Shown here in pieces: positions 1-7,700 of a stretch of DNA of 28,261 nucleotides. Below the pieces are notes generated by a model that was not told the origin of the DNA, ran no database searches, and saw only the letters and a list, made by a program, of their open reading frames with translations. The translations under genes and the position numbers were made by a program. This DNA comes from Planctomycetaceae bacterium UBA4732 (GTDB taxonomy: Bacteria > Planctomycetota > Planctomycetia > Gemmatales > Gemmataceae), in assembly GCA_002404095.1 (NCBI GenBank), contig DHJA01000032.1, positions 15,577 to 43,837 of the forward strand, written 5' to 3'. Position 1 is the stretch's first letter, and every line of letters starts with the position of its first letter.

Positions 1-35
1 TAGGACTTATGGGACCAATAGGACTTATGGAACCT
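1..35. repeat. Short-unit repeat fragment (TAGGACTTATGGGAC type)
   Basis: Units of the kind TAGGACTTATGG occur twice here. The same unit type forms an inverted array at 4621-4685. The fragment lies directly before and inside the earliest possible start of the McrC gene, so the first nine codons of the longest reading frame (from 9) would be repeat-encoded. Seen directly; that it is a dispersed intergenic repeat is inferred from the second copy. Confidence 0.6.
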
Positions 36-1220
36 ATGCGTCGCACCATCCTTCTCACGGAACGTAAGCCGCGTCGGGTGCGCCTGGCGCCTGCGGACGT
101 GGTATTTCTGTTGGCGGCGCACCGCGGCCGCATCGACCTCGCGCCCACCGGCCGGCGCGGCGTCTTTCGACTGACCCCGCGCGGCTGCGCCGGCGTTGTC
201 GTCGCGCCGACGCGGCGACTCGTAATTCATCCGAAAATCCCTCTACAAAACCTCTTTCTTCTCCTCGATCCCGATGATCCCGTTTCCACCGCTTCGGACG
301 AAGTGGCGCCGACGCCGGACCTGGAGATTTTGGACTTCCTCGCCGGCCGGCTGGCGCGCCTGCTCGCGGAGCGCGGCGCCGCCGGTCTTCGCCGCGGCTA
401 CCGGGAGCGCGCCGAAGAGGGGCCGTTCCTGCACGGCCGTATCGACGTACCGGCCCAGCTGCGTGAGGGCCATGTCCGCAAGGATCGGCTGCACAGCGTC
501 CGCGACGACTTCACGGCCGACGTGCCCTGCAACCAGGCGCCCAAGGCGACGGCCGAGCGACTGCTGGCGTCGTCGCTGCTCGGCGTCCGCGTGCGCGAGG
601 CGCTGCTGCAAGCGCTGCGCGGCTTCGAGGAAGTGGGGACGGCGCCTCTAACGCCGGACGTATTCGCCGCGGCGGAGGCGGATCGGCTGGCGGAGAGCTA
701 TCAGCCGCTGCTCGACCTGTGCCGGCTGCTGGCCGACGCGCTTGGACCGAGCGACGACGCGGGGACGACGCCATTTCCCGCTTTCCTGCTCGACATGGAG
801 CGCGTCTTCGAGCGCTATGTCACGCGCGGCGTAATGGAGGCGTTTGCCGGCGCCGACGGCTGGACGGCCGCGGCGCAACAGGCGCACATTGTCGCGCCCG
901 GCGTGGAGATGCGACCAGACCTCACGGTATACCGCGAAGGCCGGCCGATGCTGGTGGTAGACGCGAAATGGAAGCGGCCGGCCGGTGCGCCGTCGCCGAC
1001 GGACCTATACCAGATGCTGGCGTACTGCACGGCCCTAGGCGTCGGCCGCGCGGTGCTGGTTTATCCGGGGCGACGCGACGGCGTTCAAGTGTATCCGCTG
1101 CACCACGCGCCGATCCGCGTCGAGATGCGCACTGTGCGCGTCGTCGGCGCGCCGGCGCGATGTCTACGCTCGTTGAAGCGACTAGGGCGGGCGCTGCAAA
1201 AGTCACAGGGCGAAGAGTGA
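36..1220 (+). CDS. mcrC: McrC-like subunit of a 5-methylcytosine restriction system
   Basis: This is probably the McrC subunit, which binds the McrB GTPase ring and supplies the nuclease that cuts methylated DNA in the cytoplasm. The middle has the family pattern PFPAFLLDMERVFERYV. The C-terminal third has a PD-(D/E)xK nuclease core: MRPDLTV, then LVVDAKWK about 20 residues later, then YQMLAYC. At about 394 residues the length suits McrC. I chose the ATG at 36 because the in-frame ATGs at 9 and 27 lie in a dispersed repeat. McrB normally lies just upstream and would be outside the window, so completeness of the system cannot be judged. The next genes run the opposite way, with 20 bases between stop codons. 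Family assignment is fairly sure; methylation specificity is not visible. Confidence 0.82.
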   Translation: MRRTILLTERKPRRVRLAPADVVFLLAAHRGRIDLAPTGRRGVFRLTPRGCAGVVVAPTRRLVIHPKIPLQNLFLLLDPDDPVSTASDEVAPTPDLEILDFLAGRLARLLAERGAAGLRRGYRERAEEGPFLHGRIDVPAQLREGHVRKDRLHSVRDDFTADVPCNQAPKATAERLLASSLLGVRVREALLQALRGFEEVGTAPLTPDVFAAAEADRLAESYQPLLDLCRLLADALGPSDDAGTTPFPAFLLDMERVFERYVTRGVMEAFAGADGWTAAAQQAHIVAPGVEMRPDLTVYREGRPMLVVDAKWKRPAGAPSPTDLYQMLAYCTALGVGRAVLVYPGRRDGVQVYPLHHAPIRVEMRTVRVVGAPARCLRSLKRLGRALQKSQGEE

Positions 1221-1240
1221 AAAGAAAAAAGGGGCGCCGT

Positions 1241-1576
1241 TCATCCGATGGCGAATCCGGTGAGTTTACGCACATCGGCCGGATGGAATCCCAGCACGAT
1301 ATCTTCCCGCAGGACGCCGGCCGCTAGAAGTTCCTCTGTGACCGGGTGCGACGTACCGTCATACTGCACCCAGACCTTGCCGTCGCGGATATCGATGTGG
1401 ACGACGCAGCCATGCACCCGACGCGCGCCGTCCCAACCAACGTGCATCACCTCGTAATGGTCCCGCTTATTGTCGATGACCGCTTCGGATTCAATCTGGC
1501 CATGCGAGGGTTTGTAACTCGCGTATTCTTCAACCACGCGGCGCACGGCCTCGCGATGGCGTTCTAGCCGATCCAT
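1241..1576 (-). CDS. xisI: XisI-family protein (fdxN element excision controlling factor type)
   Basis: The 111-residue protein matches the XisI family, first described as a factor needed for excision of the fdxN element in heterocystous cyanobacteria. It has the family order: N-terminal helix (RLERHREAVRRVVEEYA), YEVMHVGWDGARRVHGCVVHIDIRDGKVWVQ, and C-terminal EDIVLGFHPADVRKLTGFAIG. Its length is typical. A GGGAGGG ribosome binding site precedes the ATG. The start overlaps the xisH stop by 13 bases, so the two are translationally coupled, as usual for this pair. No excisable element or site-specific recombinase is visible here, so the role in this organism is unknown. Such pairs are common outside cyanobacteria and may serve another function. 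Confidence 0.85.
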   Translation of the reverse strand: MDRLERHREAVRRVVEEYASYKPSHGQIESEAVIDNKRDHYEVMHVGWDGARRVHGCVVHIDIRDGKVWVQYDGTSHPVTEELLAAGVLREDIVLGFHPADVRKLTGFAIG

Positions 1577-1983
1577 CGAACGACCCTCCCCGGTTGTTCG
1601 TCGAATACCAGTAAGCGTAGTTGTAGGCGGGTGACGATCATTTGTCCGAACCGCTCCGTGAGCAGCCCCTCATGGACGCGGCGGGGAACCGCAAGGTAAA
1701 TCGGTCGCTCAGGGTCCATCTCGGCCAGGACGGCTCGGTAGACGTCATATTGTCCTATCGCCTCCTCCAGGTCGCGCACCGGCGAAGGGCTGAGAAAACT
1801 CTGAATCTCGACGGCAATCTTCTGCTCCCCTCGTTCGGCGGCAAGCGCCGTCCGCTCGGCCCCGAGATCGACGAATAGGTCTTTGCCGCCGAACGACAGT
1901 GTCAGTGGGTCGTGCGTGACTACCCACCCATCCGCCCTAAGCGCTTCAAGAACAGCGTCGTGATATACATTCTTCGCTGGCAT
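1564..1983 (-). CDS. xisH: XisH-family protein with altered nuclease-like motif
   Basis: The 139-residue protein matches the XisH family, partner of XisI, which has a PD-(D/E)xK nuclease-like fold. Family landmarks seen are MPAKNVYHDAVLEALRADGW, THDPLTLSFGGKDLFVDLGAE (Asp39), KIAVEIQSFL (Glu59) and IGQYDVYRAVL. From my knowledge of the family, the third motif is usually E-(I/V)-K-S-F; here the lysine is glutamine (Gln61, codon CAG), so nuclease activity may be lost if the family is catalytic at all. It sits 41 bases after an unknown gene on the same strand and overlaps xisI, suggesting one transcript. No strong ribosome binding site precedes the ATG at 1983. Family call is confident; function is not. 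Confidence 0.85.
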   Translation of the reverse strand: MPAKNVYHDAVLEALRADGWVVTHDPLTLSFGGKDLFVDLGAERTALAAERGEQKIAVEIQSFLSPSPVRDLEEAIGQYDVYRAVLAEMDPERPIYLAVPRRVHEGLLTERFGQMIVTRLQLRLLVFDEQPGRVVRWIG

Positions 1984-2024
1984 GGATTCAGCCCGGCCTT
2001 GGGGCGGAAAACGAATACGCCGAC

Positions 2025-2471
2025 CTAACGCAGCCGGGCTGCGAAATCGGAGAAAACGCGGCTAATTGCCGGCAAATCGACCACCTGCCAAGCTTCCGCG
2101 CGGAGGCGCGCCAGGTGGAGCGGCGGTGTTTTTGACGCACAGACTCGCAGGTAATGCAAGACTCCGTGCCAGTCTGCGTTTTTCTTCGTTTGCTCAAGCG
2201 CCCTGTAATCCAGCGGCGTGGCATCCTCCGGCGTGCGGCCGCGCGGATGCGGAGACGCCTCCCGGCGAATCCAGTTCAGGTCCGAACCGAGGCCGGAGAG
2301 GCTTCTCTTCTGCTTAGCGTCCAGCCGCTCCCAAAGTTCCGTCATTTCATTCTCGACGGCCATAGTCTCATCGGCCTCGTCTTTGTTCTCGGACAAGAGA
2401 CGATGGTGCTGGAGCAACAAGTCCGCGTACTTGAGGTACGCCTGGTCAACTGTCGGGGTGAAAAGACCCAT
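2025..2471 (-). CDS. Unknown helical protein, second gene of a small module
   Basis: I do not recognise a named family. The protein (about 148 residues) is charged and looks mostly helical. The first half has a heptad-like run (LLLQHHRLLSENKDEADE, VENEMTELWERL), then the compact pattern LSGLGSDLNWIRREASPHPRGR, and the C-terminal half WHGVLHYLRVCA and FSDFAARLR. There is no signal peptide or membrane segment. Starts at 2486 (ATG) or 2489 (TTG) are also possible and would overlap the upstream gene; I prefer the ATG at 2471. It follows the 2476-2949 gene with essentially no gap and precedes xisH, so all four are likely co-transcribed. The near-overlap with its partner suggests the two products act together, possibly as partner or antidote, but this is inference. 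Confidence 0.6.
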   Translation of the reverse strand: MGLFTPTVDQAYLKYADLLLQHHRLLSENKDEADETMAVENEMTELWERLDAKQKRSLSGLGSDLNWIRREASPHPRGRTPEDATPLDYRALEQTKKNADWHGVLHYLRVCASKTPPLHLARLRAEAWQVVDLPAISRVFSDFAARLR

Positions 2472-2475
2472 CGTC

Positions 2476-2949
2476 TCAACTCTCATCAATGAACCAGTTG
2501 CCGCGCGTTGCCATCAAATCTTGTTGGTAGCGCGCCAGGGAAACTCGTGCCGTCGGCGCGACGACGCCGCAACTGACGGTCCCGGCTTTAAGGAGTAATT
2601 CCAGTGTCGCCGTCACCGGCCCCTGCTGAAAGAACCCACAGCCGTGAACAAAAACATTCATTCCCCGTCCTGAAGCTCCGTTGAATCCGTCGTCGAGGTG
2701 TTCGGGGATGAGGTGGCCCGGTAGTTGCCGCCAATCGTCCGCGACGGACATTCCCTTCCGGTTCTGAACAACGCTCCCCGCACCATCAACATTCACGTCG
2801 GCGTTCGGGTCTGGCGGTTCCCTTACCCCGAGGCATTTCGAGCGAGCGCCGACCCTGGGAAGCTGGTCAGGCTCGACGCGCATCGGGCGAACGATTCGGG
2901 GCACGGGCGTAATACTCCTACGACTTGGGCCTCCTCTTCTCATTGACAT
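2476..2949 (-). CDS. Unknown protein, possibly a distant Tse2-like ADP-ribosyltransferase-fold protein
   Basis: The protein has up to 157 residues. The N-terminal 40 or so are basic and low in pattern, so the real start may be the internal Met23. The conserved-looking part is GMSVADDWRQLPGHLIPEHL, then RGMNVFVHGCGFF, TATLELLLKAGTVSCGVVAP, and VSLARYQQDLMATRGNW at the C-terminus. The order 'GMSV ... IPxxL ... VxPTxxVSLxxYQxxL' reminds me of Tse2-type toxins, which have an ADP-ribosyltransferase-like fold, but the match is weak and comes from memory. No signal peptide is visible. It heads the minus-strand run leading to xisH/xisI and lies next to an unknown partner gene. A conserved protein of unknown function is the safe call. 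Confidence 0.5.
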   Translation of the reverse strand: MSMRRGGPSRRSITPVPRIVRPMRVEPDQLPRVGARSKCLGVREPPDPNADVNVDGAGSVVQNRKGMSVADDWRQLPGHLIPEHLDDGFNGASGRGMNVFVHGCGFFQQGPVTATLELLLKAGTVSCGVVAPTARVSLARYQQDLMATRGNWFIDES

Positions 2950-3192
2950 TTTACGGAGTGCGAGCGCCGCATGGAATGCGAAACCGTGCGTCTCGATTTG
3001 CCACCAGGTTTTGTTGCTCCGCTTCTACGTTCTCTGTTCACGGTGCTAACTTCCGGAAACATTCCGCCTATGACGTCCCTTTCGTGCCATTATCGCGCTT
3101 CGGCTCTATGCCATCACCACTAAAGGTCTTGCGCGGTGACGCAGCCTCCGCGTGATACTCCGGCTCGCCATTTGCTTTCTCTGCTTCCCTAA

Positions 3193-3224
3193 TAGCCGTC
3201 CCTCCCATTGCGGCTAAAGGAGGT
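3193..3224 (+). promoter_or_regulatory. Leader hairpin and very strong ribosome binding site of the 46-residue peptide gene
   Basis: AAAGGAGGT at 3216-3224 is a near-perfect Shine-Dalgarno sequence five bases before the ATG at 3230. Just upstream, TAGCCG (3193-3198) can pair with CGGCTA (3211-3216), and CCTCC (3201-3205) could instead pair with the GGAGG core. The two pairings exclude each other, so some control of translation is conceivable. The ribosome binding site is clear; the switch is speculation. The rest of 2950-3192 shows nothing else I can support. Confidence 0.55.
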
Positions 3225-3229
3225 CCGTC

Positions 3230-3370
3230 ATGCAATTTCGCTGGATCGCGCTGATCGCCCTGTGGACGTGCCTCTCCGGCCCCATCTTCGCGCCGGTTGG
3301 CGCGACGCCGTCTTCCCGCCATGCCGACCGGTCTCACACCGGACACGCCGCTTCCGCATCACATCGTTAG
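3230..3370 (+). CDS. Small secreted peptide, 46 residues, unknown function
   Basis: This short reading frame encodes MQFRWIALIALWTCLSGPIF followed by APVGATPSSRHADRS and a small His/Ala/Ser-rich tail. The first 25 or so residues form a good Sec signal peptide: Arg4, a hydrophobic stretch of about 13, then cleavage possibly after IFA or VGA. Only about 20 residues would remain after export. The gene is supported by AAAGGAGGT at the right spacing, the strongest ribosome binding site in the window. It lies alone between minus-strand genes and converges on the DUF1559 gene across a hairpin. I do not recognise a family; the mature part has no motif. It might be a leaderless remnant of a longer secreted protein, but the initiation signal argues that it is expressed. 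Confidence 0.6.
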   Translation: MQFRWIALIALWTCLSGPIFAPVGATPSSRHADRSHTGHAASASHR

Positions 3371-3394
3371 GCCGTTCCTTGGGCAAAACAACGC

Positions 3395-3415
3395 CGGCGG
3401 GCATAAAGCCCGCCG
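3395..3415 (-). terminator. Hairpin between convergent genes, probable terminator of the DUF1559 gene
   Basis: An 8-bp GC-rich stem (3395-3402 with 3408-3415) closes a five-base loop. On the minus strand it is followed by a T-rich stretch (GTTGTTTTG), fitting an intrinsic terminator 22 bases past the stop of the gene at 3438. It could also act for the plus-strand peptide gene, but no T-run follows on that side. Confidence 0.55.
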
Positions 3416-3437
3416 CGCGCCTAAACATTTGCCGCGC

Positions 3438-4244
3438 CTATTGATCCGCCAAATAAGGCGTATCCACGGCCGTCGGAAATCCGAGGCGGTTCTTCTGGAT
3501 GAACGCCGCGGCGTCCGCCGGCCACGTCGGATCGCTCGGCGTAACCACGAGGTTCACGGTTTCCACGTGGCCGTCCAGGAAGGCCATGTTGGCCTGACCG
3601 GCCGTGTGGCGGAAATGCGTCAAAGCTTGGAAGAGTCCGAACGACCCGTTCGGACTCAGCGGGACTGGGCCGACAATGGCGTCGGTTTCTTGCATCGCGC
3701 AAGGATCGCAGGCGAGCAAGGCGGCGTCGCCGAATAAGTACGTCGTGTTGGTCGAGGGAATAGTGACCATTTTACGTCCGCCAAGCGCCTTATTGTAGCC
3801 GTAACCCCCGGTAAGCGGTTGGCCGGTTGAAGACGTGTAAGAGAAAAACCCTGGCGGCGCGTTGAGGCTCGGACACAAGGTTACTTTGGCGTTGTTCTCG
3901 TAGTAAGGGGTCAGGATTCCTTTCGTCGGGTCGTACATCAAGTTGAAGCTCGCGTCATAGCTTGTTTGCGCGAACCACCATTGCGTTGTGTACGTGGGCG
4001 GAGGGCCGCCGTTCGGATATGGGCTGTATTCAAACGGCAGAATTTGGTTGTTGTTTTCGTAATTGTGAACGGCGAGCAGCAGCTGTTTGAGGTTGTTGGC
4101 GCACTGGATGCGCGCGGCGGCTTCGCGCACCTTCTGGACGGCGGGGAGCAACAGGCCGATCAAGATGGCGATGATGGCGATCACCACCAACAACTCGATC
4201 AGCGTGAACGCGGGGGGACGGAGACGGGAACGACGCGCAAGCAT
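3438..4244 (-). CDS. DUF1559 prepilin-like surface protein
   Basis: This 268-residue protein belongs to the planctomycete DUF1559 group, exported through a type IV pilin-like N-terminus. The start at 4244 gives a short basic head, the prepilin-type sequence [20 protein letters not shown] with Glu at mature position 5, a hydrophobic helix, and [20 protein letters not shown], the family hallmark. Cleavage would fall between Ala12 and Phe13. Near the C-terminus [16 protein letters not shown] matches the H-x9-DG processing-associated motif with one extra residue. A longer frame starting with GTG at 4370 only translates the RNA leader. AGGACTG lies about eight bases before the ATG. A cobalamin riboswitch precedes it, so expression should fall when B12 is plentiful. 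The role is unknown; many paralogues exist in these genomes. Confidence 0.9.
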   Translation of the reverse strand: MLARRSRLRPPAFTLIELLVVIAIIAILIGLLLPAVQKVREAAARIQCANNLKQLLLAVHNYENNNQILPFEYSPYPNGGPPPTYTTQWWFAQTSYDASFNLMYDPTKGILTPYYENNAKVTLCPSLNAPPGFFSYTSSTGQPLTGGYGYNKALGGRKMVTIPSTNTTYLFGDAALLACDPCAMQETDAIVGPVPLSPNGSFGLFQALTHFRHTAGQANMAFLDGHVETVNLVVTPSDPTWPADAAAFIQKNRLGFPTAVDTPYLADQ

Positions 4245-4332
4245 GGAAACAGTCCTATCTGCCGGGTCGGGCAAAAGGAGCCTGCTTCGGCGCGCAAGAT
4301 GGGGCAAGGGGTCCGTGAAAACGGAGAGATCG

Positions 4333-4385
4333 CCTGCCCGGATGCTTGAGGCCGAAGCATCGGAACACACCCATCGACAGGCAGG
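4333..4385 (-). promoter_or_regulatory. Possible expression platform of the cobalamin riboswitch
   Basis: GGCAGG at 4380-4385, part of the B12 box and next to the P1 strand, is complementary to CCTGCC at 4333-4338. Between them, 4341-4347 and 4355-4361 form a 7-bp hairpin. The long pairing would compete with the aptamer's closing region, so it could act as a switch. No clear T-run follows, so it is not obvious whether control is by termination or by access to the ribosome binding site about 80 bases downstream. Confidence 0.45.
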
Positions 4386-4552
4386 TCTTCTGGCTTACGG
4401 CTCCGGCCCCCGAACGGCCTTCCCGCGGCCTCTTGGTCGCAGTGGCATGAAATGTTCGAGAGCCTAACCGATTACAGCGGCGGCCCCGCAACGGATTTGC
4501 ACCGTTTTCCCTATTGTCTCCGCGACCGAGGTGCGGCCGGGAGAACCTGTCG
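4375..4552 (-). ncRNA. Cobalamin riboswitch (B12 aptamer)
   Basis: On the minus strand this leader has the aptamer's conserved parts in order: GGTGCAAATCCG, then GCGGGGCCGCCGCTGTAATC, a GCCACTG segment, GGGAAGGCCG, and the B12 box AGCCAGAAGACCTGCC (complement of 4380-4395). CGACAGG at 4375-4381 pairs with CCTGTCG at 4546-4552 to close a 7-bp P1 stem. Size (about 178 bases) and order fit the cobalamin class. It lies 130 bases before the ATG of the DUF1559 gene on the same strand, with no other gene between. I am confident of the RNA class; which cobalamin form it binds cannot be read with certainty. Confidence 0.93.
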
Positions 4553-4620
4553 AGACTAGGGGATTAACGTATGGGCGAGTCGGGAAAGCGTCCAGCGTCG
4601 GAGATTTCAGTAGTGTCTCA

Positions 4621-4685
4621 GTTTGTCCTATAAGTCCCATAAGTCCTATAAGTCCTATAGGACATATGGGACTTGTGGGACAAAC
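4621..4685. repeat. Inverted array of 9-bp units (ATAAGTCCC / ATAGGACAT type)
   Basis: GTTTGTCC at 4621 is mirrored by GGGACAAAC ending at 4685. Between them are several units of the form TATAAGTCC, first in one and then in the opposite orientation. It matches the unit at the left end of the window. It lies between the riboswitch leader and the next gene and would be translated if the next gene's longest frame (from 4623) were used. Confidence 0.75.
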
Positions 4686-4689
4686 AGAG

Positions 4690-4725
4690 AAACCAACTCC
4701 GGGCGCTTACGCGACCCGGCTCGCC
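4690..4725. repeat. Single arm of the GCGCTTACGCGACCCGG palindrome family
   Basis: These 36 bases are identical to 26872-26907, the right arm of the perfect hairpin in the sugar ABC operon. Only one arm is present here. It ends 14 bases before the likely start codon of the large membrane protein gene. Confidence 0.8.
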
Positions 4726-4739
4726 AAGGGGTCGTCCGC

Positions 4740-7700
4740 ATGATCTCCGGCGCCGCCGACCTGGAACGCGCCCTGACCGCCGCCGACCCGGCGGCGTTGC
4801 TCGTCCCGCCGCGCATCCTCCGTCGCGTCATCAAAAAACACGGCGGCCTCACCGGCATCGGCTTGCAGGTTCCGCACCGCAAGAGCTACGTCATCCTCCG
4901 TGAAAGCCTATTGCAGATCGCCGATAGCGCCGATCTGCGGGTGAAGTACGGCCGCGCCTTGCCGGAAACGCTGCTCCTGTTTCCGGCGCCGGATCCTGGC
5001 AAGTTTCGTGCGCTGCCGCCGGGGGCCGCGCTGCTCGAATACTGGCGCTTACTCTTCCACGCCCGCGTCCACATGGCGGTTCGCCGCATTCATGGCGACG
5101 GCCCCGACGCCGAGGCCGTCCTCCACGAACGCGTCCGCCGTCTCGGTCAGGCCGAGATCGATGAAATCCGCTCCGTACTTCGCCAGGAAAACTTTCTACC
5201 GCCATTAAATAATGTGCGATCCTCTTATGAGGAATTTGTCGCCGTCTTCCTTGAGCTGCGCTGCTTCGCTCCGCATCGGCTGCCGTATTACTTCCCGGCG
5301 ATCGGCGACCCGGAAGCCGTCTTCCGCGCCCTCGACCTGGATTTGGACGCGACGGCTCTGCTCGCCGCTACTCGCCTGGCCGGCGCGCCGGACCCTTCTC
5401 CAACGCGCCCACGGATGGAGGACGGCGCGGGCTGGACGGAGGCGAGCGAATCGGCGCCATCGTCACGGCCGGACGGGGCGGCCCACGCCCGGTTGACGAA
5501 GCGGGCCGAAAACGCGGAGAAGCGCGGTAACCTGGTGCGCGCCGTCCTTTTACGGCAGAAGGCGGTGCGCCTGGCGGCGACGGAGGAGGCGGCGCGGGCC
5601 GATGTGGCCGCGCTCGTCGAGCGGATGACGGTCAGGTTGCAGGCGGCCCTCGGCTTTCCCGAGAAAGAGGCCGTCGTCTGGCGCCGTATCCTCGCGCGGC
5701 TTGTCGGCCCGGCCACGACCGGCTTCTGGACGCGCGAGGCCCGTCTGCTGTACGACCTTCAGCGCGCCTGCATCGATCAGGAACGCGATGTTTACGCGGT
5801 CGATCTCGTGGAGTGGCTCGTCTCTTGGGGACGCAAGTCGGTCGTCCGCCTGTTGCCGCACCAACGGCAGGTGAACCTCGTCCGTCGGCTGCGCCACGCC
5901 GCCGACCGATTGGCGTCGGTGCGTCTGCCCGAGGCCGACCGCAAACCATCTCTCGATTTGCTTCACGCCGCGATAATCCGTCAGGAAGAACGGCTGCGCG
6001 ACCGCTTCCGGCCGCTGCTGGCCGCCTCGCTCGACGAGTCCGGCCTCCATCCGGCGAGCTACGCGGAGCGCGTCGTCCGCGACAAGCTCATTGAGGAGTT
6101 ACTGGATCGCGTCGTAGATCGCGGCTTTCTCACCCTCGGCGATTTGCGCGACGCCGTGGCGCGCAACCGGCTCAAATTGCCGGATCTGTCGGGGCCGACC
6201 GAGTTCTTCCTGGGCGATCCGCTGATCCGCGCCAACCGTAAACTGGCGATCACGCTCGACGGCGTCTATCGCCGCGGCGAAATCTACCTACGCTGGCTGC
6301 AACGACTCAGCTCCGTCGCCTTTGGCACTCTGATTGGTCGCTTTATCACTCTCTATCTTGTCTTGCCGTTCGGCTGCGCCTTTCTCGCCCTGGAAGGCGT
6401 GCAACACGTCGTTAACCCGATCATCCACTGGATGGGGCCAAAAGGCCCGATCCAGCTGGTCAACGCCGTCTCGTTGCCGCTGCTAGGCGTTTTCCTGCTG
6501 GGCGTGTTCCATCTCGTCTGGTTTCGCCAGCGCGTCGTTGGCGCCTTGCGCCTCCTCTGGCGTATCGTTCGGGGTGTCTTTTACGACGTGCCGGCCGCCG
6601 TCATGAATCAACCGTTGGCGCGCGCCCTTTTCCAGAGCCGGCTCTACTTGCTGACCTATCAGTATGGATTCAAGCCGCTGGTGGGCGCCGCCGCGTCCAC
6701 CGTGGTCCTGTACCTGTTGGGCGCCGATCCCGCGATCTCGCTGATGGCGGGAGCGGTGCTATTCCTGAGCCTCGAAGTGTTGCTCCACTCGCGGGCGGGT
6801 ACGCGCCTCGAAGAGGCTTGGGGCGACGTTTTGCTGCGCACCTGGCAGCTGTTCTCGAATGACCTGATTCCCGGTTTATTCCGCCTGATCCTGGCCTTCT
6901 TCCGCCGACTGCTCGACGACGTGGAACGGCTGTTGTACACCGTCGATGAATGGTTGCGCTTTCGCAGCGGCGAAAGCCGGGGATCATTGGCCGTCAAGGC
7001 GGTCCTCGGCCTGTTGTGGTTCTTCGTCACCTACGTTGTCCGCTTCTGCGTCAACCTGTTGGCCGAACCGCAACTCAACCCGATTAAGCACTTCCCTGTC
7101 GTCACGGTATCGCACAAGCTGGTGCTGACGTTTATCATGCCCGTGTTGACGGTACTCCTCTTTAACACGATGAAGATGAATCCCTTCCTGGCCGGGCTGG
7201 TCGCTTTCGTCGTTCAGTTCAGCCTGCCCGGAATCCCAGGCTTTTTGGTGTGGGAATTCAAAGAGAACTGGCGTCTCTATAGGGCGAATCAATCGCCCAT
7301 CCTTCAGCCGCAGACGGCCGGCAGTCATGGCGAAACCATATCCCGACTGCTGCGGCCCGGCTTCCATTCGGGTACGCTGCCGAAGTTGTACGCCCGGCTG
7401 CGCCGCGTCAAAGACGCCGGCACGGGCAAGCGGCACGAGGAATTGCACCACGTCACGGAGGCGATGCGCCGTTTCGTGGTGCGCAACCTGTTAACCGTCC
7501 TTGCCGGATCGAAAACGTGGGGAACGACGCCACCGCTGCACGTCGGCGCCATCCGCCTCGCCTCGAACCGCATCCGCATCGAGCTATGTCGCCTGGGCGA
7601 AGGAGAACAAAGCGTTCACATCGACCTAGAGGAACACGCCGGCCGTTTGGTCGCGGGCTTCACAGCGCCCATTATTCCGGCGGAAGCGAACGGCGAGCGG

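Noticed and set aside
2950..3192. Possible gene in the gap before the secreted peptide
   Set aside because: Reading frames here are short, lack start signals and show no motif; base composition is less GC-rich than the neighbouring genes.
3068..3346. 92-codon minus-strand frame opposite the secreted peptide
   Set aside because: No ribosome binding site or recognised motif, and it overlaps a plus-strand peptide with a much better start signal.
4621..4685. Possible iteron-type replication origin from repeated TATAAGTCC units
   Set aside because: Units are in inverted arrangement, no replication initiator gene or DnaA-box cluster is nearby, and a similar unit occurs at the left end of the window.
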